From: Marthasterias glacialis | Lineage: Eukaryota; Echinodermata; Asteroidea; Forcipulatida; Asteriidae | Assembly (NCBI GenBank): GCA_911728455.2 | Contig: OU452219.1 | Coordinates: 22,503,219-22,567,218 of the forward strand | Length of the DNA: 64,000 bases | Direction of reading: 5' to 3' | Shown: one piece after another, positions 1 to 12,799 of the stretch | Layout: each line of letters starts with the position of its first letter | How positions within the stretch are numbered: the stretch's first letter is position 1 | Program-made: the position numbers and the translations under genes | Notes under the pieces: generated by a model | The model's input: the letters and a program-made list of their open reading frames with translations, nothing else | The model's database searches: none | Told to the model about the DNA's origin: nothing

Positions 1-958
1 TTTGAACCTGTGAAAAAGTAGAAATTAGTTTTTTAGAAATTAGCAATTATTACTATTTCAGAGATACAAATGAAATCAAACTGTGTGCATTTAGCTTAAG
101 ATAATGAAAGAGATTTGTGTAATTGTTTTGACTCGCTAATAAGGAGTTGTACAGACACAAGGTAGGGCGTTTATTATTCAGAATCAAGTATTTGTTACAC
201 TTATACACATTGTCTGCGAATAAACCATCTTGCCTTGACTCAGGAAATTTTTGCAACTTTAACATTTTTTTTTATCGTGTCTACAAATAGTGGTGAAGAA
301 CATTGGTGGGGGGGGGGGGGGGGGGGAAGGTGGTCTTTGTTTAGCCGATATCAGGATTCGAACCAGCAACCTAAGAATAACTGAAACTCAAAGATTGGTT
401 ACTATTCATTGGTCTTTATTCTCATTAATTATACATGCAGAAGAAGCGTTATTTTGTACAATTCTATATGCCAGCAGCACAATTAGTGCCAGTAACAGGA
501 TGAATAGGTAAAATGTTCAGTTTTGGATGTGGGAGGAAAACCCATACAATCGGGTGAGGACTGGAAAAACCCAAAACACACAAGAACGCGGTCTGAGGTG
601 GATTCTTACCGGGATCCACTGAGGTGAAAGGCAGGGAAAGAAACCACTGATCCAACCTGATGTGGCTCTTTTGTAAACGTGATGTCACCGGTTACATGGT
701 CTATACAATTTTAATTAGTTTTAAGTTTGGGATTTATCTATAAACATGATGAAAACAGACCACAAATTATACATTTATTCAATTTACTGGGAAAAAACAG
801 GAAATGGTTTAAAAATAGTTACATGAAATTGGAGAGTTAATGATTATGGATGGAGCAAACTTGGATTACTCAGTCGATTGAACACAAACACAAACTGTCT
901 TCACTAATCGTAAATATCTAGAGGTGAAGAGTTGTGCCATGAGCAAGTTATTTCCTTT
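1..958. other. Downstream flank of RBM34, no gene seen
   Basis: I see no coding exon here. The part next to 959 is the presumed 3' UTR of the minus-strand RBM34 gene. A run of 19 G lies at 308-326, and the short reading frame across it is an artefact of that run. The rest is AT-rich and unremarkable. Confidence 0.6.
774..779 (-). terminator. Candidate poly(A) signal of RBM34
   Basis: The minus strand reads AATAAA about 180 bases after the RBM34 stop codon. It is the first canonical signal I see after the stop, so cleavage is expected 10-30 bases further on, around 745-765. Position and motif are seen; use is inferred. Confidence 0.5.
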
Positions 959-3900
959 TCATTTTCTATTGCTTTTTGCAAACTTCTTCTTCTTGATACT
1001 ACCAGATACTTTTCCTTTCTTCACGGATCCTCTGCCACCTTTATGTGATCTCGGCTGACCTGCTTTAGACTTGGTCAACTTCCCTCTCGTTGGCTTGACC
1101 CGACCTGGCTTGACATGGCTCTTCTTTCCCCCCTCAGGCTTGGCTTTCACGTCAGATTTCTTTTGCAATCGTTTCATTGCATTCACAGCTCTGTGCACTT
1201 GAAGTTAAGGACTAAAAACTTGATTTCTTTTGACAGACTTTTGAATCACATTGAAATGGAGACCCCAGGCACCATCCCGCTCCCCCTTCCCCAGTTTCGT
1301 TACAATGTATTACATTCCGTAAACAGTAAAATTTATTCTGCAAAAATGTTTAATGAGAATAAGTAGCCAAATTGTAAACTGTGTCCAAATGTACATGAAA
1401 AAGAGAATTGTTCAAATATTCCAAAGAAAAACCCAATCACAATGGTTTTTATGAATATTATTGAAAGAGAAATTTCACAGAAATTTAAGATGAAATAATT
1501 GTGAATTATCATAAATTAAATCAAATCCTTGATAAAATGCAACACCATCAGGAAGAGGATAGATATAAAGGATATCTGTTTCTGTTTGGTTGCTCTCTGC
1601 ACACGTATGTCACGTCCTGCCATTCTACTTCCATCAAGCTTTATTGCAAACTCAACAGATACATCATCCTAGTCAGTCACACAATAGAAATAAAATCATT
1701 AGAAACAGCTCATGAGTAAATCATTACTTATCATTACCATTGTCAAGGAAAGAACACTACACATCAAATTTATGATACAAGAGTAACAGCAATTATTGAG
1801 GAAAGTACTAGAAGTTAGGAAGATGAAAGAGCAGAGCAGAGGGTTGATGGAGGGGGAGGGGGGTGGGGAGGGGGAGGGGGAGGGGTACAAGTAAGGATGG
1901 GAGGGGAAAAATTAAGGATGGCTGAAGGGTTGATCACAGCAATGGTTACAACCTAACCATCACATTGCGTTTATGTTAATGGATTCCCACTTCGCTTTGG
2001 GTTAAATTAAACATGAAGCCAGTAAGGGGAACCACTGAAGCGATGGTCCCCAACGATTAACTTTTAAATGCTAAACATTTACTTTGTAAGGTCATTCTTA
2101 CAATACTTTCTTCTGATGCTACGGGAGCACCTGGGCCCAATTTCATTGAGCAGCTTTAAAGCAGAAAAAATTTGCTTTTTAACAACTTTGTGCTAAGCAA
2201 AAATTACCAGAATACCTGTTAAAGATGGTACAAGTGACATGGTATTTTGGCTGGTAACCTTATTCTGGTACTCATCATTGTGAGCTTAGCTATTTTATTA
2301 AATTTGGGCCAGTTCAATCTGATTACTTACTGCAAAGAGAATGTATCCAAAGCCTTTACCCAATCCTGTCTTAGCGTCTCGTATGATACGAACATTCTCA
2401 ACGGTACCACATTCCTCAAAATGTTCTCTCACTACATCATCTTTGACATCAAACGGTAGATTTCCAAGGAATATTGAATGTTTAGTATCATGCTGCAGGA
2501 GGCAAAAAGTTGAGATAAATTCTACATAATTTCTGTGATACAATGCAGTATTATCATATGACCAAGGTCAGAGAATGTTTTTAAACCTTCACAGAACATT
2601 CATTTCTGTATAATCATAAACATACCCGAGACATGGCTAATATCATCGTGTCGGTACAACAAGGTCGTATCTCCTAAATTAGCGTTTAGTTGAAACGTGA
2701 GTTTTACAATGTCAAAAGGTCCTATCTGGCTTAAAATGGCTGCTCAAAGGATATGCAATTCGCAGTATTTTTTACTACGTGAGGGCGTGTGTGAATCAAA
2801 TTTACGTGCAAAACAAGTGAAACAAACTGGGGTTTTCATTGTTGTTATGATTAGTATTTATTTGGCCATTGATACAAGAAACAACATACAGGCAGTCAGA
2901 ATAAGATAATGCTGTAATTGTGATGCAAGGAAATCTGTTGTTAAAAGCGCCCTCATGCTGTCCAAACTACAGTCAACTGCATGTTTTTACAATTAGTACC
3001 CATTGCATTTATTCAAACAGACTTTAAGTTGGACTTTGATCAATCCGGTTTTTAAAAACAATGCAAACCAGTTATCAACAGATTTCTAATTTGACCATCC
3101 ATTGCTCACCATTGCCCCAAACCCTCAACAGTGCTCGATCCCTTTGACCCCCCGTCCTTGAAACCCTGCCCTGCAACATGACATCAATAGACCATTCCGA
3201 CTTTGGCAACAAGCCCCACCCACACACATTAGTTTATGTACGTTTACGCCGCACATGTGACCAAATTTGACCAAGGTCACATGACCAAATGGCACGATCA
3301 AATTGGTCAATGCGCACAGTTTGATTGACAGGCCGGAACGGTCTACAGTCAATGATAACCAACGTTCCAATGTAAAGTTCCTACCTCTCTGTTGTTACCA
3401 GCAAGATCTACCCGAATGTGGTGATTTTCCACCAGCTTCCCATTCCTAGACGCAGAAGAAAAAAACATTGAATAGAAAATGTGGATCAGTAGATTCTTTT
3501 ATCAAATTAGGAGATATGAGGTTGAGAAGAATGGGCGCAAGATGACAGAATTCAAGCCACCTGGGTTCATTAATTACTAATCCAAATGCAGTTTTACAAT
3601 TGTAACAATTTGGGTTGTTTATTTTTATTTCAAATGAAACAAACCTTTTTAGTGCTTTCTGGGCAGCTTCTTCACTCTTGAATAAAATGTAACTGTTCAC
3701 AGATTTACGATCTGGATGAAACTGCTTCCTGTTCAAATAAATGTGAAATGTTTATTAGACATAAGTAAATTACTAATGTAAACTGGTTTAAGTGTTGGGA
3801 GTCTTACTAAAAGGCTAAAGGCTAAAGACTACGCTAGGGTCACATTGTCAGGCCATTATACCAGTCATTTTGGTTGGTAAGCAGTTTACAACAGCTTATT

Positions 3901-6900
3901 AGTTTTTTCATAAATCTAAGTAACATAAATTTCTTGAACAATCTATTGTAGTAACAGAGTGAAATTACAAAGGCAAACACAACTCACGTATGAGCAATAA
4001 CTCTCTTAGGAAGATCTGGATCAGACGGGGCCTAAACGAAAAAAAACATTCAAAAGAAGATGTTATGGAAATAGAAACAGTACAACACTAATCTGACTAT
4101 TAAATAACCATTATCAAAAGAGGCATCTATCACTGCTCCCACCAAAAGGCCAACAAGTCTTGTAAATATCACTTCTCAAAGGCTACATAGACCCTTTGCA
4201 CTGATGTTACACACGGCTACAACGCCTATGGTCTGGGGTCAATTTGCACGTAAAGATATGGTGCCAGTCTAATCATGGTCAAATGTGCACTGCACAGTAA
4301 TATATGGGGAAACCAACTCCCAGAATGGTGCAACCAAGATTCTTCTTGGGTGATGAATTCAGGTGAATTGGGTCAATAGGAAGACAGAAAAAAATGTGGT
4401 ACATCTATCATACATGTATGTGATGATATCTATAGGGATGAATGGTACATGTATCTCACTTACCACTGAACGAAAACGCACACTCTGAATGTCTCCAAAC
4501 TTTCTGAATAACTTCTGCAGTTTCTAGAAATCCACAATAATAAATAAAAAAATAAAACACCAAATAAAATAATGTGTACATGGTTTCGGTTTGCTTTTAA
4601 CTATGATCCACTTTGACTACTAAGTAATGGTTAACAAGTAGTTGATTTCACTCTTACAATACCATATTGACTGGTTGTAGTCGCACAATTTTGTTGTGTT
4701 TGGTTAAACTGATCTCTCCCCCAAATCCATGGACGTGGTTTTAGAAGAAACCTGCTGTTTGAGTACCATGGGTTGCTGTAAAAACTTACCGTATTTTAAA
4801 GCTCAAAAGGTTCTAGCAAATTTCGCTAACTGGAATGCGTAGGTTATTTTATCGTAAGAGACAAAAACATAAATGTACTGAGGTTTATCAGACAATTTCT
4901 TCGAATGTTATCCGCCTTTTATTATACTGTAAATAACAACAATCTCACTCTCCTAAAATATAACCATTTTGACATTTTAATTTGTGTAAACACAACAAAA
5001 GAATGCCACATTTGAGTACCTTTTTGTCAAATGAAATAGGAAGGTTCCCAACAAAGACAGTTTTCTTAAGATCTTCTGGATCGGGTTTAAGTCGGTTCAG
5101 TTTGGAATCTTTTTGATCAGCATCATTTGACTTCTCAGTAGGCTTGTCTGATGTTGATGTTGCTTGTCTGACGGACTTTGGATGTTGCTGCTTTTCCTCC
5201 TGCTCTTGCTGCTGGTGTTGGTTTGCACTGCAAAAAAAATTAGATTGAATTAGATTCAAAAGCCAAAATATCCAACTCATCTCATCAAATGTTTGTTGTA
5301 GCAATTCATTTCTTTTCAGGCATCAGGCCTGGAACTACACGGAGGCAATGACCTCTGTTGCCCTGGTCTTGGCCTTAGTGCCCCTTTGAAAGTTTCCCAT
5401 AGTCTTTAAGATTTTTCAACGGAAGTGTCCTTTGAAAAATGAAAATGGCCTTGCCCTTTCAAAAATGAAATTCTATGCCTGAGTTATAGCGCTCAATGTG
5501 GCTTTTCAAACTTGACGATCAGCTTCTGCTTTTGTGTCTGTTGGTGAATTGATGAAATAAGCACACCTGTCTCTCTGCAATGGAAGTTCTCTATCTTTTT
5601 CTTGTCCATGTGTTTTCTGTCTCTTGGGCAACCCACCAGCAGTGAGAGGCACAAACGCTGGTCTCGTTGCGCAGGTAGGGCCACTTGTTGAGCCAACTGA
5701 ACCAAACATTGAAAACAATGCATCCTCACTACAACACTCAGATTGATCTTTGTGACCAGACAGTAAACCAGCAATTTGACCAATGGCATAGGGGACGTTT
5801 CCACTGCTATCCGGAACGGTCGTTTGCAGAGAGCTGGTCTTTTCTTCTGCTGTCTTGTCAGTTTGATTCCTGTAATGAATTTGGAGAAAGCAAAAGGTAT
5901 TATGATTAAGTTGTAGTTGGATTCCCTCATCCTGAAAAATTGAAATGCACTCAAACCACTCCCAATCCAGGAGTGTAAAAAGGTGCAAATTGGTGCATTC
6001 AAAACTGTATCAGGTCACACATCAATTCACATTGTATAGAAGGTACTTGGCTATTGCATGTGACGCGCCATGCCTTTTTTCGACAGCAGTGCGAGGACTA
6101 AAAAAAAGGTCATGAGAATTACCAGATTTTTTTTAAATAGTCACTACATGCTCTATGAGATTATGTATTACTTGGTTTCAAGAAAGAAACCTTACAAATG
6201 TTTGACACAAGCATGACAAGCATACAGAAACTTAACTGTGACAATCGTACTTCTTAGCTCTGAGGTCAATTTCACAAAACTCTTCCTAACTTAGGACACG
6301 TCCTAGGCAATGCTAAGAGACAGGACTAGTCCTAAGTTACTCGTCCTAACTTAGGGCTAGTCCTATCTCTTAGCATTGCCTAGGACGTGTCCTAAGTTAG
6401 GCAGAGTTTTGTGAAATCGGCCCCTGGTCACATTCCTTCAGTCTATGACCATTGGGAGGATCGAGGGTTACGAATGGATTATCGCAATTAACGTACGTAA
6501 CATAACATTAACATTACAGTAGCACTACACTACAATACAGACATCTTCAACTCTAGTAGCAAACAATTGGATCATATACTAGACACTACAGATGCTGGAT
6601 AGTATGAATTGAATTACTGTTAGTGTTACTATTGTATTGACTGTAGTGTTAGTCATCATACTGGACTCATAGTCATAGATTCCAATTGACAGCTAGTAAT
6701 TAAGTAATGCCCAGTCATAAGTACTGCATTGAATTGGTAGTGGTACTGGAGTGGTAGTCTACTTCTGATCTATGCTTGTCTTGAATTTCTTCTTCTATGA
6801 TCTACATCACATATATTTTAGTAAAATTACAGTCAGTAAGTAAGAACTTCACAACCACACGATGCCTTCTGTCTTGTGTACTTGTAAAACAATTCAATTT

Positions 6901-7076
6901 GAACTTGTAGTTCTCCTACTATTTTTTAGTACTACTGTAGTACTAGTAGTAGTAGTAGTTTTCATTTTTGATTTGAAATCTTATTCTTACCTAGCCCTTT
7001 GTTTCTTCTTTTTTTTCTTCGTTTTATTACTCATTTCAACTAATGATTTAGGTTGAGCAACGGTGATCGTTTTCAT
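959..7076 (-). CDS. RBM34: RNA-binding protein 34 (RBM34), two RRM domains
   Basis: Ten coding exons join in phase to 444 aa: 7076-6991, 5869-5567, 5227-5020, 4523-4464, 4031-3988, 3728-3645, 3445-3385, 2492-2331, 1668-1576 and 1192-959. The human protein is about 430 aa. The start at 7076 has A at -3 and is followed by a lysine-rich stretch (about residues 18-28) like the basic N-terminus of the family. A conserved segment with GQIAGLL and PAFVPL follows. RRM1 (about 186-277) has RNP2 VFVGNL and a weak RNP1 (SVNSYILF). RRM2 (about 288-361) has RNP2 IFLGNL and a strong RNP1 (KGFGYILF). The C-terminal 77 residues are Lys/Arg/Gly-rich, as expected for a nucleolar, ribosome-biogenesis-linked protein; this role is known from the yeast relative Nop12 and is not shown here. 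The last intron appears to be U12-type (AT-AC). Introns hold several MITE-like repeats. Confidence 0.93.
1193..1575 (-). other. AT-AC (U12-type) intron in RBM34
   Basis: The exon ending at 1576 is followed on the minus strand by ATATCCTTT, which matches the U12 5' splice-site consensus (ATATCCTT). The 3' end has TCCTTAAC at 1211-1204, matching the U12 branch-point consensus, and the intron ends in AC at 1193, about 12 nt after the likely branch adenosine. The join keeps phase 0 and runs RRM2 into the basic tail. No GT donor gives an equally good join. Splicing itself is inferred. Confidence 0.85.
1847..1885 (+). repeat. G-rich tract, possible G-quadruplex
   Basis: At least five runs of four or more G separated by single A or T bases. 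It lies in the RBM34 intron 1669-2330. The transcript of that gene carries the C-rich complement, so a quadruplex would form on the non-transcribed side of the DNA. Structure is inferred from base composition. Confidence 0.5.
2133..2310. mobile_element. MITE-like element, GGGCCCAATTT family, copy 1
   Basis: The ends are inverted repeats (GGGCCCAATTTCA at the left, AAATTTGGGCC at the right) around an AT-rich core that contains GCTAAGCAAAAAT-like inverted segments. The same ends and core recur at 41445-41641, about 45430-45697 and 55659-55849. There is no coding capacity. It lies in an RBM34 intron. Confidence 0.6.
3186..3345. mobile_element. Short inverted-repeat element
   Basis: TAGACCATTCCG at the left is matched by the reverse complement of CGGAACGGTCTA at the right, about 160 bp away. 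The interior holds two short ACATG(T/A)GACCAAAT-type repeats. It lies in the RBM34 intron 2493-3384 and is probably a MITE. Confidence 0.4.
4195..4420 (+). repeat. Dispersed repeat, copy A (partner at 27210-27440)
   Basis: A string of shared blocks in the same order links this stretch to 27210-27440: CACTGATGT, GGTCTG, AAGATATGGTG, ACCAAGATT, GGGTGATGA and AATTGGGTC. The copies are diverged and have no coding capacity. I could not place the family. It lies in an RBM34 intron. Confidence 0.5.
5324..5481 (+). mobile_element. CAGGCCTG-ended element, copy 1 of 6
   Basis: Starts CAGGCCTGGAACTAC and ends ATGCCTG. Internal blocks CCTCTGTTGCCC, CTTGGCCTTAGTGCCCC and GGCCTTGCCCTTTC recur in the other copies (12115-12286, 14604-14784, 41744-41926, 42196-42372, 50153-50308). 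The short size, inverted CAGGCCTG ends and lack of coding capacity suggest a non-autonomous DNA element. It lies in an RBM34 intron. Confidence 0.6.
6264..6424. mobile_element. Long near-perfect palindrome (foldback MITE)
   Basis: Two arms of about 75 bp are near-exact reverse complements around a short centre near 6341-6345. The arms contain CCTAACTTAGGACACGTCC and its complement, and the outer ends are GTCAATTTCACAAAACTC-type inverted repeats. It lies in RBM34 intron 1. RNA from either strand would form a long hairpin. Confidence 0.75.
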
Positions 7077-10058
7077 CTTTCTTGCCTTTATTTCTCCTCA
7101 ATGTAGTGTGGTATTCTAGTAATATTGCTACTGGTTTATGGCTCTTCACAGTGTGTTCTTATTCTACGTCCATCCATCGTGTGTGTGTGTGTATGTGGTA
7201 ATAATAGATGCCACACGTGTTTTGTCAATGTGGACGTTTGAGAAGTGCGCCCTCTTTTGGTGTGAAAATCTCCTGAAATATTCGGAACTTAATACTCAGA
7301 ATATTACTTCATACAAGGAATATTACTTTTTTTTTTTTAATCCCATTTCTTTTGTTCGTGTTTTCATAAAACTTAAAAACTGTTAGACTTCAAGTTTATT
7401 AATGGCTCCATTTCTGCTGTACTTGGCAGTGGTAAGGTTTTTTTTTGCCAAAAGAGTGCAAAAGTCTCCCTCTAAGTAAACATGGATTTGTGGAGGAACA
7501 GAGAATAAATCAAAATGATCCATATGTTCATAATATGAACTTTCTGTTCTGACCTAGCCATTTTAAAAAGGGCAATTAGAATTCCGAGTTTCAACTGGGG
7601 TTACCGAAATGCTAACACTTTGTTCTGGGTGGTGCTATGGATAAAAGACAGATTATCTTGAAGGTTTTCTTGTTGACATGACATTCCTGTAGCCTTGAGG
7701 AAGGTAACCCATGACTGAACATCATGTTTGTTGAACCATAAAACCGAAATTGAGTTTTTCAAGTAACCAGAGGGTGAACATGGTTGAATACTTGTATTTA
7801 TCCATGGCAAGTGCTCCATTGAACCATTCCACTTGACAAAGAAAACAATGGTAGAATTTCCGCAGTTTTTCTGTAAAACCCCCTTTGTGTTGATCCTTTG
7901 TTAACTTGCAAATCATACATAAAAAATTTTAAACACTTTTCTCCAAACTAAAAGTTTTAATCCTCGCTGTGTCTATGTGACTGGAATTGTATCTGGATTG
8001 ATAAGTACGACCGATACCCAGCATTCATGAAATTAAAAAGAAGTAAAAATTTGCAATGAAAATAAAATAATAAAACAGCAAAAAGAACAAAATTACCTGA
8101 AAGTTTAAGGAATTAATATCTTTACTCAGACCTTTGTAGAAATATAGATGTTTACTGTAGACAAGCAACTTTGTAATTGCACACAAAATAGGAAATGGCC
8201 AACCACACTTTACTTTGTATGGTTTATCTCAGTTTTCAACGGCACTATTTCCAAAGGAGTAGAGGACATAAGCTGATTAGCTGAAAAGTGGCGTGCCTGT
8301 CACCAAAAGACTGCCACTTTTAGTAAACAGTTCATTGATGACATAAATAACTCAGAGATGTTTCAGTTGATCCTTCAACAACATGCAGTTTTTATTTACA
8401 TAAATTGTATGACATTTAAATGACATAAACTTGCAGTTAAATGTGATGATTTTCAAATTTTTTTTTTTTTTGAAGAACAATTCATTTCTATTCTGTGCCA
8501 CATTATACACGAGACACATTGGCAATAAATATCAAAATCCCCAAAAGTTTCACAATGAAAAAAAGTAATAATAATAATAATTAAAAGAGAATGGCATTTA
8601 AAAATTAATAAAATAAACTATGAAATAATAGATAAAATGGTTATAACATAAACATACAGCGATTCAATAGTAAAGTGGGGGAAAATAGCTACTTGATGCA
8701 AGTATAGTAAGAAGAAAATAGATCTTTTATAATGTAACTCCCTGTCAATCTACAAAGCACACTCCATGGAATGATATAAGAATGATACTAAAATATAAAA
8801 TGTGCAATAATAAGAGTACATAAAGAAGTATACACTGACATGACAAGACTGTCAAAACTTCTGAAGCTAATAATAAAAGACACACACAGCCAGAATTCAT
8901 ATGCATCTACATACAATCCTTGTCAAACTTTCAGCTTAAATATGCATCCACATTTTTCAAAAAATAAAACTTTTTTTTTAAAATTCTGTAATACTCGCAT
9001 AGATTACCTGCAAGTAATCCACTGCAGATTTCAATGGTTTGTCAATAGTGAAAACATTTCAGTCTATTAGAGTGTTCAGTGTGTTCTGAATACCATCACT
9101 ACATGTATTTCATACAGAACCAATGAGCTGAACAGGTAAAGTTCCACACAGACAAATGCTGCAACTTAAACCCTAATCTTTAGGAGAGGTTTCTTACACA
9201 TTTTCACATTTTTTTTTAATTACCACTTTACATGATTTAAAAAAACTCCCTGTACAAAACCAACCCACCTGTTAATAAAACTACCTTTATACTCTGAACA
9301 AAGTTACTTCAGTTGTAGTAAGAATGATTTCTTTGGAAAAAGCCATCCATAAAAGTCTGAAAAACATTCCTGAATATAGACCATTTCTAGAAAAGTGAAC
9401 AATATCATAAATATCTGAGAACCCTTTATATAAATCATAAATTGTGCTGATTCATCTGGCAATAAGCAGACTATTCAATATGCAAAAAGGATTCTGCTTT
9501 GTATTTCAACGACCAATTATGCATACTCCATCACCAGAAAGAAAGTAAAACTGTTTCACAATGCAGAATCCATCGGCACGTCATCAAACTAAAAAAAAAA
9601 AAACACTGTAGAAGACTTTTAAGCGTGCACAATGTTTGGGTACAGGCAGTCCAGGCACCAGCGCTTGACAATGGAGTCATGCTACAGTGTACTTGAAAAA
9701 CATGAGCGACTGGTTTGGTTGGAAAAGAGGGATTTGATACAGCTATGTTAAAACTAATAAATATGTAGGGTACTAATGAACATGTAGGGAACAACAACTA
9801 GATCAGATTTGACAATACGACATTAAAAAAATTGCACCCAAAAATAACAAGGTGACATAAAATTGCTTATGTTTCCATTGGCTAATCTATGAATAAGTTT
9901 ACATTATATTCTGTTTAGGTTCTTACACTTTTAAAAAATAGCATGAAGAAGAATACTTGAATTTTTTAAGCAAAGACAACCTGTGAATTTTGGTGCTCGT
10001 TTAACTGTGTTAATATTGTGAAGGAATCTGCATCCTGATACTGTATATCAATGTATCT

Positions 10059-10260
10059 TAAGGCCATGTCGCACCAGGCAACCAGTTCCAGGCAATCTCC
10101 AAAAAGAACAAACATTCACGTTTCAGATTTCATAATTTTGTTGGGAATGATTAGACACTTTTAGAGAAATGTCTCCTGGCTCCTCAAGTACCACTAGAAT
10201 ACAGTGTGCAATGGTCGCCTCCAAGTTGCCTGTAAAAATTGCCCTGTGTGACAAAGCCCT
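10059..10260. mobile_element. Possible MITE with imperfect inverted ends
   Basis: GGCCATGTCGCACCAGGCAA near the left end resembles the reverse complement of the right end (GGGCTTTGTCACACAGGGCA), and both are followed by a CAGGCAA-type block. There is no coding capacity. The match is imperfect, so the boundaries are approximate. Confidence 0.4.
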
Positions 10261-12114
10261 GTGTAATGATGAATCTATTAATATTAACAGCCTTTCTTTA
10301 AACAAGTTCCTAATACTTAACGCATGAACTGAAGGCTGGGAAAGAAAATCAACTACAGGACCATAATGACAGCCATGCATGCAAAAACTGTGCAACTAAG
10401 AATACAATTGCCATGAATAATTACCGCACATTAGCTTTGACCTGATTTGTCTACATATGAATACACGGTTGACCTTTCCCCATCATTGATATATACTAAT
10501 GCAAGCCATTTTGTCCTTGCTTTTACAATTCACCTGTTGCAATCTCAGTACTAAAGCATCATTCAATAGATTTACAACAAATGCAACACACTAACAGACG
10601 GAACTTTCATTTCCCAGCCACGTTTAAAAATAATATAAGAATTCTCAGTGTGATGAAACAAAAACACCAACACGAAGCATGAAGACTGGCACACCGTAGC
10701 GGTCAATAACCATTTTTCTATGGAATGTATGTGTAGCACACCAGGCCAAAAGACAGGCCAGTTACATGAGCGTGATAATACCAACAATTTTGGAATAATT
10801 GGAGTAGGATATTAAAACTGAATAAATTCTAGCATCCTACATGCAAAATCCATACCCTCTTCTTTGTGTAAATCAAAAGCACAAGTATGCCCATGATAGG
10901 TCTGGGCATAGCAATATGACATGGATCCATTTACCTGTTAATTAAGTTCACTTCACTTTGGTGAAGACCAAGAACTTTAAAGCGCACATACAACTATTAA
11001 CAGACAGACATAAAGTCCCCTAATCTACATTGTAGCCATTTAGTAAACATCAGTGGGTAGATTTAAATGCAACGTAATTCTTTTTTTCCAAAAGACGGTT
11101 TATCGGGATACAGAATATTATTCATTATTATGAGGTATACAGGTTTGAGTACATCAGCTGATTATAGCAGCTTATGGTGATCTTGTTAACCGAGGTGGAG
11201 TCTAACAATGGTTTACCACTAGGCTATGTAGTACAAAAGACTAGAAGTAGCAAGGATGTGTCCGAATTGATGTCTGTGGCTATGACTATTGCTATTTCTA
11301 AGGGTGGGCCTCCAATAGCTGCAGCCACTAATTCGGACAATGTCTTAGTACTTGTAGTACGATAAAACGGGACATCTCCTCAGTTCCTTGTGAAATCTAT
11401 ACCCAAAGTAAGCGAAAAGAAAAAATCTTGGTTTCCATCTCCTCAGATGCAAAATAATCTTACTGGATAAATCTACATGTACAATGACCAAATAAATATG
11501 GGATTGGTCAAGTGAAGCCTAAAGATACACAACAATCTAAGCTGGAATTTACTTGATCCTGTTGGCATGTACATGTATCTGATGTATAGCATGTACATGT
11601 ACATGCATCAATGGAAGATGAATTCTTCTCATTATCACTCATTACTAGAGTCACTTGCTTTCAAGTAGTTCTTACGACAACGCCTTCAGAAGTTATATTT
11701 CCCTACACATACATACTGTTTTCTGTTTTACCTCGTGTTAATTTTGTGGAAGAACTTAGCACACCTGAAACCCTTAATCACCATCCAGCAACAATATAAC
11801 ATATCGAAATACAAACGAAAGGTGAAATACAAATTATTATTAACTAAAAAAAGTGTGTTTATGAGTTTAGTGTAAACAAAAGAAGTGTAAAAACTTGACT
11901 TGTGTTGTGAATGTAAATTGGAATAGGAAATATAAAATAGTGAATTGTAAGTTCATAAAAAAAGAAAATGATATAAATACTGTGATAAAATCATTGGAAA
12001 ATACAAACCAATAACTATGTGTCTATTTCAGACATGATATAATTATGTGTAGTTACTACATAGTGCAATGTAAGCACAAACCATCCCAATGCAGATTTTT
12101 TTTCCTACACACTA

Positions 12115-12286
12115 CAGGTCTGGATTTACACAAGAGGCAGTGGAGACCATGGCCTCTGTTGCCCCTGGTCTTGGTCTTGGCCTTGACGCCCCTTCAAAAG
12201 TTTCCAGTAGACTTTAAGTCGTTCCAATGGAAATGACCTACGCAAAATGGCCTTGCCCTCTTGATGAAGATGTAATTCCAGGCCTG
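12115..12286 (+). mobile_element. CAGGCCTG-ended element, copy 2 of 6
   Basis: Starts CAGGTCTGGA and ends ATTCCAGGCCTG, so the ends are inverted repeats. It shares the internal GTTGCCCCTGGTC and TGGCCTTGCCC blocks with the other copies. It lies in the spacer 3' of the minus-strand gene at 12800 and may be in its 3' UTR. Confidence 0.6.
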
Positions 12287-12799
12287 TGTTTAATTTAAAG
12301 AGGGGAGTACTTTTTAAAGTTACAAGAGCTAGTTTTAACAACTTGGGAAAAGAACCGTATTTTGAACTATAATGCTGTTATGGTGCCACTTGATGACCAA
12401 TGCTGGTTAAAAGTGATCAAATATAGTGATAAAAATGCTCAGAAATAAGCAGAGTGTAACGGTTTCAATGCTTTCAAAATGAAACACATATTGACATTAT
12501 CTTTAGGTTCAGCTTGGCTGGAACTGTAACTTTATCAGCTCAGTGAAAAAATGTTTGCACTAATTTTAACTTTTTTTACCATCCCTTTAAAGTGTGTCAT
12601 GACATTAGGTTTTTAAAAAACATGCAAATGAATCAAATTATAAAACACTTCAATTTTCAACTTCAAAATCGGTCTCCTTATTTCTGTTAATAACTGGTAA
12701 AATATTGTGATAAAATATTTGAATACCCGCTAAACTTACACTTACAATGTAGCTTGAAACTTACTATAAATGAATAATATTTGAATGGAATGTTACAGT

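Larger units (their letters stand above)
7077..12799. other. Spacer between RBM34 and the next minus-strand gene
   Basis: I see no exon with coding support. The first 100-200 bases upstream of 7076 should hold the RBM34 5' UTR and promoter, but I recognise no TATA box. The part left of 12800 may be 3' UTR of the gene at 12800-16438. Contents: short (GT)n near 7180, T- and A-runs near 8460 and 9590, AAT repeats near 8565, a possible inverted-repeat element at 10059-10260, ACATGTACATG repeats near 11566-11605 and a CAGGCCTG element at 12115-12286. Confidence 0.5.

Noticed and set aside
290..511. 73-aa frame with polyglycine
   Set aside because: It comes from the poly-G run at 308-326.
5493..6002. 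169-aa minus-strand frame overlapping RBM34 exon 2
   Set aside because: It is a shadow: the frame in register with RBM34 exons 1 and 3 carries the GQIAGLL and PAFVPL family motifs, and this one does not join them in phase.
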